Shown: positions 16,538 through 26,303 of the stretch, piece by piece | Numbering within the stretch: the stretch's first letter is position 1 | How the letters are laid out: each line of letters opens with the position of its first letter | From: Gammaproteobacteria bacterium RIFCSPHIGHO2_12_FULL_37_14 | GTDB taxonomy: Bacteria; Pseudomonadota; Gammaproteobacteria; DSM-16500 | Direction of reading: 5' to 3' | DNA: 46,384 nt | Assembly: GCA_001801485.1 (NCBI GenBank) | Contig: MGXV01000080.1 | Location: 1 to 46,384, forward strand | The notes under the pieces: model-generated | Told to the model about the DNA's origin: nothing | What the model saw: the letters and a program-made list of their open reading frames with translations, nothing else | The model's database searches: none | Made by a program: the position numbers and the translations under genes

Positions 16538-17908
16538 ATGATAAAAAAAATTCTTCCCTGGATAATAAATTTGCTTCTGCTCGCTACTGTCAATGCGGAA
16601 GAACTTAATAGCGACAATACGACCGTTATTTTAACTAATAATACACCTGTCGTTCTTCAGCTTAAAATTAATCTACTAACAGAAGATAAAGCATTCCAAA
16701 AAGGAAAAGATTGGGATGGTAACTCTCTTCTTTTAGCACCTTATGAAACTAAATCCATTCTTTGGTTCAATAGAAATATTCATGTGAAATCTGATCAACT
16801 TTATCAATTTGATATTGTTATAGAACATCCTAACTATCATCATCAAGATTTGATAATATCCGTTACGGAAAAAGGAAAAAAAATATATGGCTCAGATATT
16901 TATGCTAATCTTACCCTGCCTCTGCAGATTAAACGAAATATTTTAGTAAATAATCATTTTCAATTAATTGCGGCAGATTTTTGGAATAATTCTTATCAAA
17001 TTTATGCGCGACAATGGACGCCACTAACTAGTTTAGTAGGTCATTATCATTTTACAATTAATCAGCCACAGACAAATATATTTAACACTAGCTCAGCTAA
17101 AAGGATCAGCATATTAAGTTACAACACACAATTTATGCCATTTTATGCTAATGTCATCAACAACCTTAATCAACCAGATATTCGCGTAACCGATATCCCA
17201 CCTAAAATTTCTTCCTATGACGTTGTCATTTTAGAAGAGCTTTTCGATAAAGATTTAAGATTAAAAATAATAAAATTGATGCAAGTGCATTATCCTTTTC
17301 ATACTGAGGTTGTTGGTGATCACACGACTAAAGCTTTAACCGGTGGAATCATGATGTTTAGTAAATGGCCTATCATAAAACAAGATCAAATTATCTATCA
17401 AGCTAGTGCTGACATCGATAGTTTAGCTGCTAAAGGAGTTATCTATGCTGCTATCAATAAAATGGGCATCATTTATCATGTTTTCGGTACACATTTACAA
17501 GCAGCTGAAGTAAATGGTGGCCATGATGCCAGACAAAAACAATTACTGGAGTTAGCCAATTGGATTGAAAATTTAAACATTCCCCCTCATCAGGCTGTTC
17601 TCATTGGTGGTGATTTTAATATTCATTATCTAAGCCCAGATTTTATCGTTTTACAAAATACTTTGCATGTTAAATTGCTCGACAATATCGGCTATCCTTA
17701 TTCAACAGATAGTGATATTAATACTATGAGTAAAGGCCAGCATCGCAGTAGAATTGATTATATTTTTTATAGCAATCTGCATCTCACAGCTAAAATAGCA
17801 TACAATAAAATATTTATTTTAAGAGATCTAGAGAATGTAAAAATGTGGCCAAGCTTCGATTTATCTGATCACTTTCCCGTCGTTGGTTTTTTTGATTTTA
17901 ATGAATAG
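16538..17908 (+). CDS. Secreted sphingomyelinase C-like EEP phosphodiesterase
   Basis: 456 residues with a signal peptide (1-20, cut after VNA). The N-terminal domain (about 25-180) is beta-rich and resembles the extra domain of secreted sphingomyelinases. The EEP catalytic domain (about 188-456) has N196 in SYNTQF, the metal ligand pair E233/E234 in ILEELFD, H319 in GTHLQA, D359 and N361 in GGDFNIH, and D444-H445 in SDHFPV. These residues match bacterial neutral sphingomyelinases, which split sphingomyelin into ceramide and phosphocholine. Bacteria rarely make sphingomyelin, so a host lipid target is likely. It overlaps the hemerythrin gene tail-to-tail by 11 bases. Confidence 0.85.
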   Translation: MIKKILPWIINLLLLATVNAEELNSDNTTVILTNNTPVVLQLKINLLTEDKAFQKGKDWDGNSLLLAPYETKSILWFNRNIHVKSDQLYQFDIVIEHPNYHHQDLIISVTEKGKKIYGSDIYANLTLPLQIKRNILVNNHFQLIAADFWNNSYQIYARQWTPLTSLVGHYHFTINQPQTNIFNTSSAKRISILSYNTQFMPFYANVINNLNQPDIRVTDIPPKISSYDVVILEELFDKDLRLKIIKLMQVHYPFHTEVVGDHTTKALTGGIMMFSKWPIIKQDQIIYQASADIDSLAAKGVIYAAINKMGIIYHVFGTHLQAAEVNGGHDARQKQLLELANWIENLNIPPHQAVLIGGDFNIHYLSPDFIVLQNTLHVKLLDNIGYPYSTDSDINTMSKGQHRSRIDYIFYSNLHLTAKIAYNKIFILRDLENVKMWPSFDLSDHFPVVGFFDFNE

Positions 17909-18626
17909 TAGATAATTGTCTAGCGAGTTGGTCAGCTAATTTAATTAATTGCTCATGAGTTTTTCCATGACTCGTTTCAATTTCTTCAAATCGAATAATT
18001 AAGTTTTTTTGACATTCGTCACTAAGCGAACGATTAATTAAACCAAAAATATGCTCCTCTTCTTTTTCAAGATGATTAAAGTAAAAATCTTCAACTTCAT
18101 TTAATAGACGAATGATTTTCTTATTTTTAGTTGAATCGCGGTCGACATACGATTTAATCGCTGTTTTTAAATGAGCAATTAAATCGCTACCATTTTCATG
18201 TTCATGATGTAAATCATTTAAAAGATAATCGGAAGGACTTTCTTTGCTATGCTTTAATTCAGAGAATAATAATTCTTCTTTTTGATGATGGCATTGATCG
18301 ACAAATTTAGTTAAAAAATCGGTTATATTTTTCAGAACATTGGCTTCAACATGTTTACTATTTTTTATTGCTTTAGCAAGTTCACCTAGCGCTAAAATAA
18401 CTTTTTTAATGATACTATGTTCATACATAAAAACATGCAATATGTCTTGCTGCTTATTCTTAGCTGTCTTAAGTATCTTATGTGTACCTAATGTCCAGGC
18501 TGGTGGGTCGCTAGTTGGGAAAGATTCCTTGCCAGCCTCATCGATAAAGTCATATTTTTTATTTTTCGAGAGTAAATGAGCATTTTTAATTGATTTATCA
18601 ATAGGATGCTTAATAGATTTTTTCAT
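17898..18626 (-). CDS. Hemerythrin HHE-domain protein with N-terminal extension
   Basis: 242 residues. The N-terminal segment (about 25-50) holds the short motif DEAGKESFPTSDPPAWT, found on its own in many small bacterial proteins. A four-helix HHE domain (about 60-235) follows with likely iron ligands in MYEHSIIKK, HHQKEELLF, HHEHENG and NHLEKEEEHIF. Hemerythrin-like proteins bind O2, NO or iron and are linked to iron-sulfur repair or redox stress. GGAGG lies seven bases before the ATG. Confidence 0.85.
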   Translation of the reverse strand: MKKSIKHPIDKSIKNAHLLSKNKKYDFIDEAGKESFPTSDPPAWTLGTHKILKTAKNKQQDILHVFMYEHSIIKKVILALGELAKAIKNSKHVEANVLKNITDFLTKFVDQCHHQKEELLFSELKHSKESPSDYLLNDLHHEHENGSDLIAHLKTAIKSYVDRDSTKNKKIIRLLNEVEDFYFNHLEKEEEHIFGLINRSLSDECQKNLIIRFEEIETSHGKTHEQLIKLADQLARQLSTIH

Positions 18627-18708
18627 GACGAAACCTCCAACTCTTTTATAATGTTGGTATTCTCATTTTAACATAAACTATGCCCTGATATTTCAACTTG
18701 GGTGATTT

Positions 18709-18969
18709 TTAGCGTTTAGCTTTTTTTTGCAATATTTCTAATAGTGTAGTGGTTCTCGCATCAAGTTTAGATAAGCGATTGACAAAATCAGTAGTCATTT
18801 TCAGTAAATAATCACTACCCAAATTTTCAAATAAAAATGGAAAAATGGCATGTATAATACACGCCATACCACCAATTAGCATACAAATCCCAAATTTCAA
18901 TGCAAATTTAAAATGTTGGAAATATGTTTCACCAATACTATGTAGATGTTCCGTAAACATATTTTTCAT
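18709..18969 (-). CDS. DUF6356-like membrane protein
   Basis: 86 residues with the family start FTEHLHSIGETYFQHFKFA and the motif GGMACIIHAIFPFLFENLGSDY. There is one clear hydrophobic segment (about 27-50), then a charged helix. The function of the family is not known to me. It is the last gene before the riboflavin control region and is divergent from it. Confidence 0.7.
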   Translation of the reverse strand: MKNMFTEHLHSIGETYFQHFKFALKFGICMLIGGMACIIHAIFPFLFENLGSDYLLKMTTDFVNRLSKLDARTTTLLEILQKKAKR

Positions 18970-19029
18970 AGTTAGATTCTCATTTAGTAAATAATCGCAG
19001 CTAGAAAATAGCTAGCAAGTTTTTCATTA

Positions 19030-19058
19030 TTGACAATAACCCAATTTCCTATTAACTT
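19030..19058 (+). promoter_or_regulatory. Promoter of the riboflavin operon
   Basis: A perfect TTGACA (19030-19035) and TAACTT (19053-19058) are separated by 17 bases. The expected start near 19065 is just before the riboswitch, leaving almost no leader ahead of the aptamer. Confidence 0.55.
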
Positions 19059-19068
19059 CATTATGTAA

Positions 19069-19220
19069 TCTTCAGGGCAGGGTGAAAATCCCTACCGGCG
19101 GTATGTTTACTTTATTTTTAGCGAGTAAACGAGCCCGCGAGCGCCTTTAAAATCATTTAAAGGGTCAGCAGATTTGGTTAAATACCAAAGCCGACGGTTA
19201 GAGTCCGGATGAAAGAAGAG
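19069..19220 (+). ncRNA. FMN riboswitch (RFN element)
   Basis: The conserved FMN aptamer strings are present in order: AGGGCAGGGTGAAAATCCC, CTACCGGCGGT, AGCCCGCGAGCG, GGTCAGCAGATTTGG, GCCGACGGTTAGAGTCCGGATG and the closing GAAAGAAGA. P1 can form from TCTTC (19069-19073) and GAAGA (19216-19220). A variable hairpin (AGTAAAC/GTTTACT-type, near 19105-19130) sits where the family has one. It lies 100 bases before ribD, so FMN should shut down the operon, most likely at translation through the hairpin at 19292-19316. Confidence 0.97.
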
Positions 19221-19291
19221 TAATCATGCATGAAATGTCACTTCACGCATTAGCTCAAAAATTAGTCATTCACTAATTCTTCCTAATCAAT

Positions 19292-19316
19292 GCCCTAAGA
19301 TTGTTGTTATGAGGGC
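19292..19316 (+). promoter_or_regulatory. ribD: Hairpin that can hide the ribD ribosome site
   Basis: GCCCT (19292-19296) can pair with AGGGC (19312-19316), which contains the ribD Shine-Dalgarno bases GAGG (19311-19314). No T-tract follows, so it is a sequestering stem rather than a terminator. This fits translational control by the FMN riboswitch. Confidence 0.5.
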
Positions 19317-19322
19317 TTGACT

Positions 19323-20405
19323 GTGTCATTTACTCACCAAGATTACATGCAATTAGCGCTGCAATTAGCGGAACAAGGGCGTTTTACCGTCTCACCTAAT
19401 CCTATGGTAGGTTGCGTAATTGTGAAAGATAATCAAATTATTGGCAAAGGTTTTCATCAACGAGCCGGTGAAGCACATGCCGAAATAATAGCTTTACAAG
19501 AGGCCGGTGAACAAGCCCGTGATGCTACGCTTTATGTTACCCTTGAGCCTTGTTGCCATGATGGAAAAACGCCACCTTGCGTCTCATCATTGCTGCAACA
19601 TTCTATTAAAAAAATTTATATCGCCTGTTTAGATCCCAATCCTCTGGTAGCTGGCAAAGGGGTAGAAAGCTTGCGATCCGCTGGAATCGAAGTCGAATTA
19701 GGTTTATTAGCAGATCAAGCAATAAAACTGAATCAAATATTTTTCCATTATATTACGCATAAACGTCCATTCATTATTGCAAAATGGGCTATGTCTCTTG
19801 ATGGTAAAACCATCACCTATCATTCTGATGATCGTAATATTTCTTGTCATGCTTCGCTTGTCAATTCTCATCATTTACGTCAACAAGTTGATGCCATATT
19901 AATAGGATCAAAAACAGCTACTCATGACAATCCATTGTTAACTGCTCGACTGGTGACGAATAACATGGCTTGTAAACAGCCTATTCGGATTATTTTATCG
20001 GCAAAAGGTCAGTTGCCTCTCGATTTAAAATTATTCGATCCGTCATTGCCAGCAAAAACTATTTTGGTTACTACAGAAGCGGTTGATAAAGAATGGCTAA
20101 AGAAAATAATGGATAGGCAAATTGAAGTACTGATTGTTTCGACAAATACCTCTGGTCTCATTGACTTATCTCATCTTGCAGATGAATTAGGTAAAAAAGA
20201 AATAACTAGTGTCTTAGTAGAAGGCGGAAGAACTACCCATGAACAATTTATTCAAGCGAATTTAATTAATCAAATACATGTCTATCTCGCACCCACTATT
20301 ATTGGATCCTTAGAAAATAAACGTGATCTGCCAGAAATAGAGCTAAAAATGCACGACCGTGATTTTCATTTTACTGCAAATTATTCAGAGAGTAAGTATG
20401 TTTAG
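19323..20405 (+). CDS. ribD: Bifunctional riboflavin deaminase/reductase RibD
   Basis: 360 residues from GTG 19323, eight bases after GAGG; a TTG at 19317 is only two bases from it and is less likely. The N-terminal deaminase domain has the zinc motif H52-A-E54 and C77/C86 in EPCCHDGKTPPC. The C-terminal reductase domain starts near 150 (FIIAKWAMSLDGK) and has the LVEGGRTTHEQF motif. It carries out steps 2 and 3 of riboflavin synthesis from the GTP cyclohydrolase II product. It overlaps ribE by 8 bases. Confidence 0.96.
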   Translation: MSFTHQDYMQLALQLAEQGRFTVSPNPMVGCVIVKDNQIIGKGFHQRAGEAHAEIIALQEAGEQARDATLYVTLEPCCHDGKTPPCVSSLLQHSIKKIYIACLDPNPLVAGKGVESLRSAGIEVELGLLADQAIKLNQIFFHYITHKRPFIIAKWAMSLDGKTITYHSDDRNISCHASLVNSHHLRQQVDAILIGSKTATHDNPLLTARLVTNNMACKQPIRIILSAKGQLPLDLKLFDPSLPAKTILVTTEAVDKEWLKKIMDRQIEVLIVSTNTSGLIDLSHLADELGKKEITSVLVEGGRTTHEQFIQANLINQIHVYLAPTIIGSLENKRDLPEIELKMHDRDFHFTANYSESKYV

Positions 20406-21003
20406 TGGCATTGTTGAAATGATTGGCACCGTATCAGAACTAACAATAGTAGCAGGTTGCAAGCAATTGATGATTGCCCCTGCTCACCCACTGACTGATT
20501 TATCAGTTGGAGATAGTATTGCAGTTAATGGTGTTTGTTTAACCGTAACAGAATGTGATAACACTTCCTTTAAAGTCACTGCCGTACCTGAAACTTTGAA
20601 GCTGACTAATCTGGATATGCTCACCGTGAATCAAGCTGTAAACTTAGAACAATCCTTACAATTAGGTGATCGAGTTGGTGGACATTATATACAAGGGCAT
20701 ATTGATAGTATTGGAGAAATTATTGATATAACATTTGATGCGAGTAATGCCTGGTTAGTTAAAATCAGTGTGCCAGAACACCTATCAAAATATTTGATCG
20801 CAAAAGGTTACGTGGCACTAGATGGCATGAGCATCACAGTCATTAATATTTTTTCGGATCATTTCACCATTACATTGATTCCCCATACTCAACAAGCAAG
20901 CATCGCTTATCAATATCAAATCGGCACAAAAATAAATATTGAAGTAGATATGATGGGAAAATATATTGAAAATTTTATCCAGAAAACAATTTCACTGGAG
21001 TGA
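20398..21003 (+). CDS. ribE: Riboflavin synthase alpha subunit
   Basis: 201 residues from ATG 20398, the family-typical start MFSGIVE, with GAGAG upstream. It consists of two lumazine-binding repeats: the first around 1-95 (NGVCLTVTE), the second around 96-190 (LDGMSITVINI). The enzyme dismutates two 6,7-dimethyl-8-ribityllumazine molecules to riboflavin. It overlaps ribD by 8 bases and ends 6 bases before ribBA. Confidence 0.96.
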   Translation: MFSGIVEMIGTVSELTIVAGCKQLMIAPAHPLTDLSVGDSIAVNGVCLTVTECDNTSFKVTAVPETLKLTNLDMLTVNQAVNLEQSLQLGDRVGGHYIQGHIDSIGEIIDITFDASNAWLVKISVPEHLSKYLIAKGYVALDGMSITVINIFSDHFTITLIPHTQQASIAYQYQIGTKINIEVDMMGKYIENFIQKTISLE

Positions 21004-21009
21004 TTAACT

Positions 21010-22245
21010 ATGCAAGCAATTGATGACCGAATAAATCTAGCAATAAATGATCTGAAACAAGGCAAAATGATTATTTTAATTGATGACCCTGATCGTGAAA
21101 ACGAAGGTGATCTTATTATTCCTGCTGAAAAAATTACGCCTGAAATAATGAACTTTATGATTCGTCAAGGGACAGGAATTGTGTGTTTATCCTTAGCAGA
21201 AAATCAATTGGCGAAATTAAAACTTCCGCTCATGCTCTCATCTGATGAAAATACCAGTTCACGTGGCACACCTTTCACCATATCGATAGATGCTAAGGAC
21301 GGTATTAGTACAGGTGTGTCTGCCGCTGATCGTACCCAAACCATTCAAGTTGCTATTAACGATGACGTACAACCTGAGCAACTCGTAAAACCTGGCCATA
21401 TATTTCCATTACGAGCCAAACATCACGGCGTATTAGAACGACAAGGTCATACCGAAGGAGCAATCGATATTGTTAGGCTTGCAGGCTTCAAACCAGCCGC
21501 CGTTCTTTGTGAAATTATGAATCCTGATGGGACGATGGCATCCGGCAACCAATTAACGCAGTTTGCGCAGACTCACCAACTCAATACGTTAGCTATTAGC
21601 GATATTTTAACCTACCGTTTAGCTCGCGAAAATATGATTGCAGAAGAAGTTTCAACCACACTACCAATCGAGCAATATGGTGATTTTGCAATGACCGTCA
21701 TTAGGGAAAAGATAACTGAACATGAACACATGATATTAACTAAACAAAAAATAAATGCTATCCAACCAACATTAGTTCGTATCCATTCGTCATGTGTAAC
21801 AGGTGATTTATTTGCATCCAAACGTTGTAATTGTCATGCCGAACTCCATTATTCTTTGCAACGTATTCAGGATGAGGGTGGGATACTAATTTATCTCAAT
21901 CAAGAAGGTCGCGGAATTGGACTGCTGAATAAAATTAAAGCATATGCTTTACAAGATACTGGCCTAGATACCGTGGAGGCCAATGAACAACTTGGCCTAC
22001 CCATCGATGCGAGAAATTATGCTATTGCTGCAAATATTTTACGAAATTTAAATATTAAACAAATACGTTTAATCACTAACAATCCAAATAAGGTGAGTGA
22101 TCTTAAAAAATATGGAATTCATGAAGTGATTAGAGAATCTCTACCAATTTTCCCGAACAAACATAATTATCATTATTTAAAAACTAAAAAAGAAAAATTG
22201 CATCATCTCATCCATTTTAGCGCAGCGAGTAATCACCATGAGTAA
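21010..22245 (+). CDS. ribBA: Bifunctional DHBP synthase / GTP cyclohydrolase II
   Basis: 411 residues. The N-terminal DHBP synthase (about 1-205) has the acidic loop [12 protein letters not shown] (25-36) and [21 protein letters not shown]. The C-terminal GTP cyclohydrolase II (about 210-400) keeps the zinc-binding cysteines in [20 protein letters not shown] and the segment [19 protein letters not shown]. Both activities therefore look intact. It supplies both starting branches of riboflavin synthesis. ribH begins 8 bases before its stop. Confidence 0.95.
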   Translation: MQAIDDRINLAINDLKQGKMIILIDDPDRENEGDLIIPAEKITPEIMNFMIRQGTGIVCLSLAENQLAKLKLPLMLSSDENTSSRGTPFTISIDAKDGISTGVSAADRTQTIQVAINDDVQPEQLVKPGHIFPLRAKHHGVLERQGHTEGAIDIVRLAGFKPAAVLCEIMNPDGTMASGNQLTQFAQTHQLNTLAISDILTYRLARENMIAEEVSTTLPIEQYGDFAMTVIREKITEHEHMILTKQKINAIQPTLVRIHSSCVTGDLFASKRCNCHAELHYSLQRIQDEGGILIYLNQEGRGIGLLNKIKAYALQDTGLDTVEANEQLGLPIDARNYAIAANILRNLNIKQIRLITNNPNKVSDLKKYGIHEVIRESLPIFPNKHNYHYLKTKKEKLHHLIHFSAASNHHE

Positions 22246-22720
22246 ACGGTTTGCAATTATTGTCAGTCAATTTAACCAAACTATCACTGAAAAATTATTA
22301 CAAGGTGCTCTTAATCGCTTCATCGAATTAGATGTGCATAAAAAAAATATTTCGGTATTTCATGTTCCTGGTGCCATTGAGATCCCGCTTATCGCACAAC
22401 TAACTGCTAAATCAAAACACTATCATGCTATCATTTGCTTGGGTGCGGTTATTCGTGGGGAGACTAGTCATTATGATTATGTTTGCCAACAAGTGAGTCA
22501 AGGTTGCTTACAAGTGATGCTCAATTTTGAAATTCCAATAATATTTGGTGTATTAACCATTGACAATATGGAACAGGCAATGGATAGAGTCGGTGGGAAA
22601 GAAGGACATAAAGGGCGAGATGCTGCTGATACAGCGCTAGCCATGGTCAGCGTCGTCGAACAAGCTTTATCCGTCACCAATTCCCCCTCTCCTACTCAAC
22701 AAAAGTTAGCCAATCAATGA
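22238..22720 (+). CDS. ribH: 6,7-dimethyl-8-ribityllumazine synthase
   Basis: 160 residues. Family motifs are [16 protein letters not shown] (8-23), VPGAIEIPL (around 45) and [15 protein letters not shown] (around 70-84), with the catalytic His in this last motif. It joins the RibBA and RibD products into the lumazine that RibE uses. It is the last gene of the operon, and I see no terminator in the 31 bases before the convergent gene. Confidence 0.96.
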   Translation: MSKRFAIIVSQFNQTITEKLLQGALNRFIELDVHKKNISVFHVPGAIEIPLIAQLTAKSKHYHAIICLGAVIRGETSHYDYVCQQVSQGCLQVMLNFEIPIIFGVLTIDNMEQAMDRVGGKEGHKGRDAADTALAMVSVVEQALSVTNSPSPTQQKLANQ

Positions 22721-22751
22721 CACGATACATCCATCATCATGAACGTTTACT

Positions 22752-23192
22752 CTAACTCAGTGCCGGCGTAGCAATACAATTATCCACACTGATTGTATCA
22801 AGGTGATCAAGATTTTGAATTTCTAATGCACTATCAGTTCGACCCCAGTTGGTGAGACTATTCGCGATTAATTGATTATCGACTTTTGATAACTTCCCTA
22901 TGCCACCACCTTCACCTATAGCAATCAATTTGCCATTTAAGGTAATTTCATTGGAATTGGTCGCCATAACGTCAACATAAATAAAAACTTGATTTTCTTG
23001 ATTATTCTCATCATGAATATTGCAACTGACATTATACTTAACTTGAGGAACTAATTTTTGCAAAAAAATACTTATTTTTTTCATGGGAGCGATATTGCCA
23101 CCTTCAAGAGGAATAGTAGAACTCGAATGAGCAGCTATCGTCATTCCAAAGCTAGCTAAAAAGATACTACTTAAAATTGATAATTTTTTCAT
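22752..23192 (-). CDS. Small exported protein of unknown function
   Basis: 146 residues with a signal peptide (about 1-21, MKKLSILSSIFLASFGMTIA). The mature part looks like a small beta-sandwich: alternating hydrophobic strands (QVFIYVDVMATN, EITLNGKLIAIGEG) and two cysteines (about C57 and C139) that could form a disulfide. I do not recognise the family. AGGGA precedes the ATG by about 9 bases. The 88 bases upstream hold a TTGACT but no good -10. Confidence 0.7.
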   Translation of the reverse strand: MKKLSILSSIFLASFGMTIAAHSSSTIPLEGGNIAPMKKISIFLQKLVPQVKYNVSCNIHDENNQENQVFIYVDVMATNSNEITLNGKLIAIGEGGGIGKLSKVDNQLIANSLTNWGRTDSALEIQNLDHLDTISVDNCIATPALS

Positions 23193-23280
23193 ATGATAAT
23201 CCCTATTAATGTGACAGGCATCCTAACAGATGGCTATTTTTGTAGTCAAGGAATTATTTTTAAGCAGCCGTATGAGTAAT

Positions 23281-26265
23281 TTATTTCTTACTAGATTTAA
23301 CAAATTCTTGAGTTAGTACTGAGTATTCTTGATCGTAATTTTTCCCTTTTTGCATTTTCTTCACTAATTTGTAAAGCGTTTTCGTCGTATCATCACGGAA
23401 GGCGCCCCTAAAAAAACAAAATTGGAAAATGGATGGCTTGGTTCGATTTCTAGCAATCTTTTCTAATTTAGTCAGTATCATTGGCTCATTATCATTATCA
23501 TTAGCATCCATATGCTTCAATACTCTTCGCATTTTCATTACACCATTAGGTGCGGCACTAAAAGAAAAATGCGCTTTTGTTCTCCAAAATTTCTCATTAT
23601 TAATAATCATTATCAAATTTTTGATTTTTAGACTCTTGTCATTAGCAACATCGCTATTCTTGGCGCCTGCTTGAATAGTTAAATTTTCATTTTTAAACTC
23701 GTCGATTTTTTTTGTATTAACACTCTCTATGATGAATTGTTCATTAATTTTATTTTGACTGCAATCTTTGTCTAAATTTAAATCTTCATACATTTTAGAA
23801 AGACAATCTGAAATTCCAATATTTTCATTCTGATAAAATAAATAAGTGGTTTTAAGATTTTTCAATAATTCATCCAACATGGCTACATTTTTATTAGCCA
23901 TTTTCAGATCATTAATAATAGTTGTCACTGTATTGATAATCAGCTCCGGTAGACGATAAATATTAACATGACTTGAAAAATCATATGAATTACCAGTAAA
24001 GTGGCCATCATCACTTATATTGGCAGGAGCTATCACTCTTGCTAATTCAATAAAATGACTAACAGGGAGTTTATCTGTATCGAGATTCATAGAAACTATC
24101 AATTCTTTACGTAATTCATTTGCTCCTTTCAATAAATCCTGATATACCTTTTTAATCCTTGTATCAGACGAATAATCAATTTTTTTTGTTAAATCAGCTT
24201 GAATAGATGTGAGCAGATTTGCGTTTAACAATTGAAAAAGATTATCTAGTACTCTCATTTCTTCTGTAGAGTATTTTCTAATTATTTCTTTATCGAGTGA
24301 CGTATTTAACAATTCAATATATTTATGATCCACATACCCGAAGCCGAGTTGTGGTAGATCTAAAAAATTTGGGAAATATTTAATTAAGTTTTCCAATAAA
24401 ATTTGATGATCTTCATTTGAAATGATTTGTGATTCCGTTTCGTCACAGACAGATCTTATATCGTTTAAAATTTTTCGTTTTTTAATTGCTATTTTATTTT
24501 TTAATTTATCATACAAATCCATTCCCGAGCGATCATGATCAACGAGTTCAGCATCAAGAACACTTAAAATTTGACGAAGGAACTTAATTTTTCCAATTAA
24601 TAAATGACATTGGGTATTCTTTCCACCAAGTATTAAACCCATCTCAAGCTTGGCCTTATCTAAGGAATAATCAATTTTTCTATAAAATCCAGCAATTAAT
24701 TTTCCATCTATATTATTTATCCTTAATTTCCTTTTGATATTATTTAAAATATCTATTTCAATTGTTAATCGATTTATTTTTTCAAGTAAAATCTGTTTTT
24801 GATTCTCATCAAATTGTTCATTTGATTCGGATAAATTATTTTGATAAACGAGTGTACGCAAGATAGTTAATTCAGTAGAAAATTGATAAACTTGGTTAGT
24901 AATGATCTGATTTTTTTCTTTAATATCTTTCAAAGCTTCATAAACAGCTGGTGACAATAATGTGCGGCTTGAAGTTTGCTGAGTAATTTTTATTAAACTT
25001 GCTTTAATATTATTCTGTTCCATTTCTGGTTGCTTGGTCAGCAGAGCTTGCAATTGATGAAAATAGTCTTTAGTTATAAATTTTTCACATGCGACTGAAT
25101 CGTACGATTGATTTCCTACAATATCGTTGATAAATTTATTTAATTGATTGTTATCTTCTGGCATTAAACAATAATGAAAATATTTAAGTGCTTCAATAAG
25201 ATGATAAAAGAGTTTATCTGGTTGGCTCAATTGAATAATATGAGCAATATGATGATGTAGATGATCGAGTAATTTTTGATACCCCGCTTCGCTATTAAAT
25301 TCAATTTCAACATCTTCTAACATTTTATTTGAAATAAATCGATTTTCTATGATGGAAAGGCCATCAGTATGACGCTGTAAAAATACAATATTTTCGGAAG
25401 GAAATTTAGAAATTTTGTATCGTTGTAATAAAATAGCAAGCCAAATTCCGGCTGTTTCAATATCACGAAAGAAAAAATTGCCATAATTAGGATCCACAAT
25501 TTCAACAAAACGTTTATGTTTTTTTATTCCTAAAGCATGAGTGAGTGCACAAGTATCACCAATGACAACATAATGGGATACATTTGTTTTCAAACTACCT
25601 AATGTGTTCACTAAATCTAATTCTGATACACTAATGGTAGAATATGGAATAGGCTTATAATTTTTACTAAGTTCTAGCTTTTGATTGTGCTGACGTCCCA
25701 GCACAGATAAATTAGAGGTGATTGGATATGTTGGCGTGCCTTGTTGATCAGATTGTTCTGCCCATTCTAATACTATTCCACCACACGCTCCGTCTGCTAC
25801 ACTTTGCTTACCATCGTCATGGCCAGATACGGTAGGTAATGAATTTTGACCGAGCCTAAGATAAATACCGCCTAATGCTTCAGCAAGATCGTATATTTCA
25901 TTGATAGAATTTAGAACTAATTTTTTATAATTAGTAGGCACTAGTTTACTAGCTGATATTAATTTAAGGCCAATTACCTGTAAATCAATAGAAGCTTTTT
26001 CTAAAATCCATTCGCCAGTCTCTTTAAAAATCGTCGCTACCTCACGATATTGTTCATTTATCTCCATCATGAGATTAATTAATTCTTGATTTTTCAAAGT
26101 AGATTGTTGTAGTTGCAGATGTTTAGATTCAAGATATTTTTGTAATGTTTGATCATAAAATTGTATTCGAGATGCTACAAGGAGCAATAAGGCCTGATCT
26201 TCTTGCTTAGCTTTAGAATAAAGTTCCTGAACTTCTTCGTTAATATTATGTAGATTAATTTCCAC
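23281..26265 (-). CDS. Giant candidate effector with YopT-like (C58-type) cysteine protease triad
   Basis: 994 residues, no signal peptide, GTG start at 26265 with GGGGTG four bases upstream. Residues about 155-285 resemble the YopT/AvrPphB peptidase C58 fold: nucleophile C161 in DGACGGIVLEW, H243 in THALGIKK, and D258 in EIVDPNYGNFFF, followed by the helix IETAGIWLAILLQRY. The VDPNYG string is the family's Asp motif. The rest (about 300-994) is mostly helical, with coiled-coil-like stretches and a Lys/Ser/Glu-rich C-terminus. YopT-type proteases cut lipidated or other host proteins. A match to the PmrA box lies 39 bases upstream. Translocation by a Dot/Icm system is inferred, not shown. The alternative is a toxin or self-processing protein. 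Confidence 0.7.
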   Translation of the reverse strand: MEINLHNINEEVQELYSKAKQEDQALLLLVASRIQFYDQTLQKYLESKHLQLQQSTLKNQELINLMMEINEQYREVATIFKETGEWILEKASIDLQVIGLKLISASKLVPTNYKKLVLNSINEIYDLAEALGGIYLRLGQNSLPTVSGHDDGKQSVADGACGGIVLEWAEQSDQQGTPTYPITSNLSVLGRQHNQKLELSKNYKPIPYSTISVSELDLVNTLGSLKTNVSHYVVIGDTCALTHALGIKKHKRFVEIVDPNYGNFFFRDIETAGIWLAILLQRYKISKFPSENIVFLQRHTDGLSIIENRFISNKMLEDVEIEFNSEAGYQKLLDHLHHHIAHIIQLSQPDKLFYHLIEALKYFHYCLMPEDNNQLNKFINDIVGNQSYDSVACEKFITKDYFHQLQALLTKQPEMEQNNIKASLIKITQQTSSRTLLSPAVYEALKDIKEKNQIITNQVYQFSTELTILRTLVYQNNLSESNEQFDENQKQILLEKINRLTIEIDILNNIKRKLRINNIDGKLIAGFYRKIDYSLDKAKLEMGLILGGKNTQCHLLIGKIKFLRQILSVLDAELVDHDRSGMDLYDKLKNKIAIKKRKILNDIRSVCDETESQIISNEDHQILLENLIKYFPNFLDLPQLGFGYVDHKYIELLNTSLDKEIIRKYSTEEMRVLDNLFQLLNANLLTSIQADLTKKIDYSSDTRIKKVYQDLLKGANELRKELIVSMNLDTDKLPVSHFIELARVIAPANISDDGHFTGNSYDFSSHVNIYRLPELIINTVTTIINDLKMANKNVAMLDELLKNLKTTYLFYQNENIGISDCLSKMYEDLNLDKDCSQNKINEQFIIESVNTKKIDEFKNENLTIQAGAKNSDVANDKSLKIKNLIMIINNEKFWRTKAHFSFSAAPNGVMKMRRVLKHMDANDNDNEPMILTKLEKIARNRTKPSIFQFCFFRGAFRDDTTKTLYKLVKKMQKGKNYDQEYSVLTQEFVKSSKK

Positions 26266-26303
26266 TTATCACCCCGTTATTGTAACTATTAGTATGAGGG
26301 ATA

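Noticed and set aside
16126..16617. A 163-residue version of the YqjD-like protein
   Set aside because: The N-terminal 69 residues have no ribosome site and run into the divergent gene at 16538. ATG 16410 has a near-perfect site and gives the normal family length.
26279..26284. TACAAT as the -10 of the YopT-like gene
   Set aside because: It would leave a leader of only about seven bases; TACTAA at 26294-26289 fits the PmrA-type site and the start codon better.
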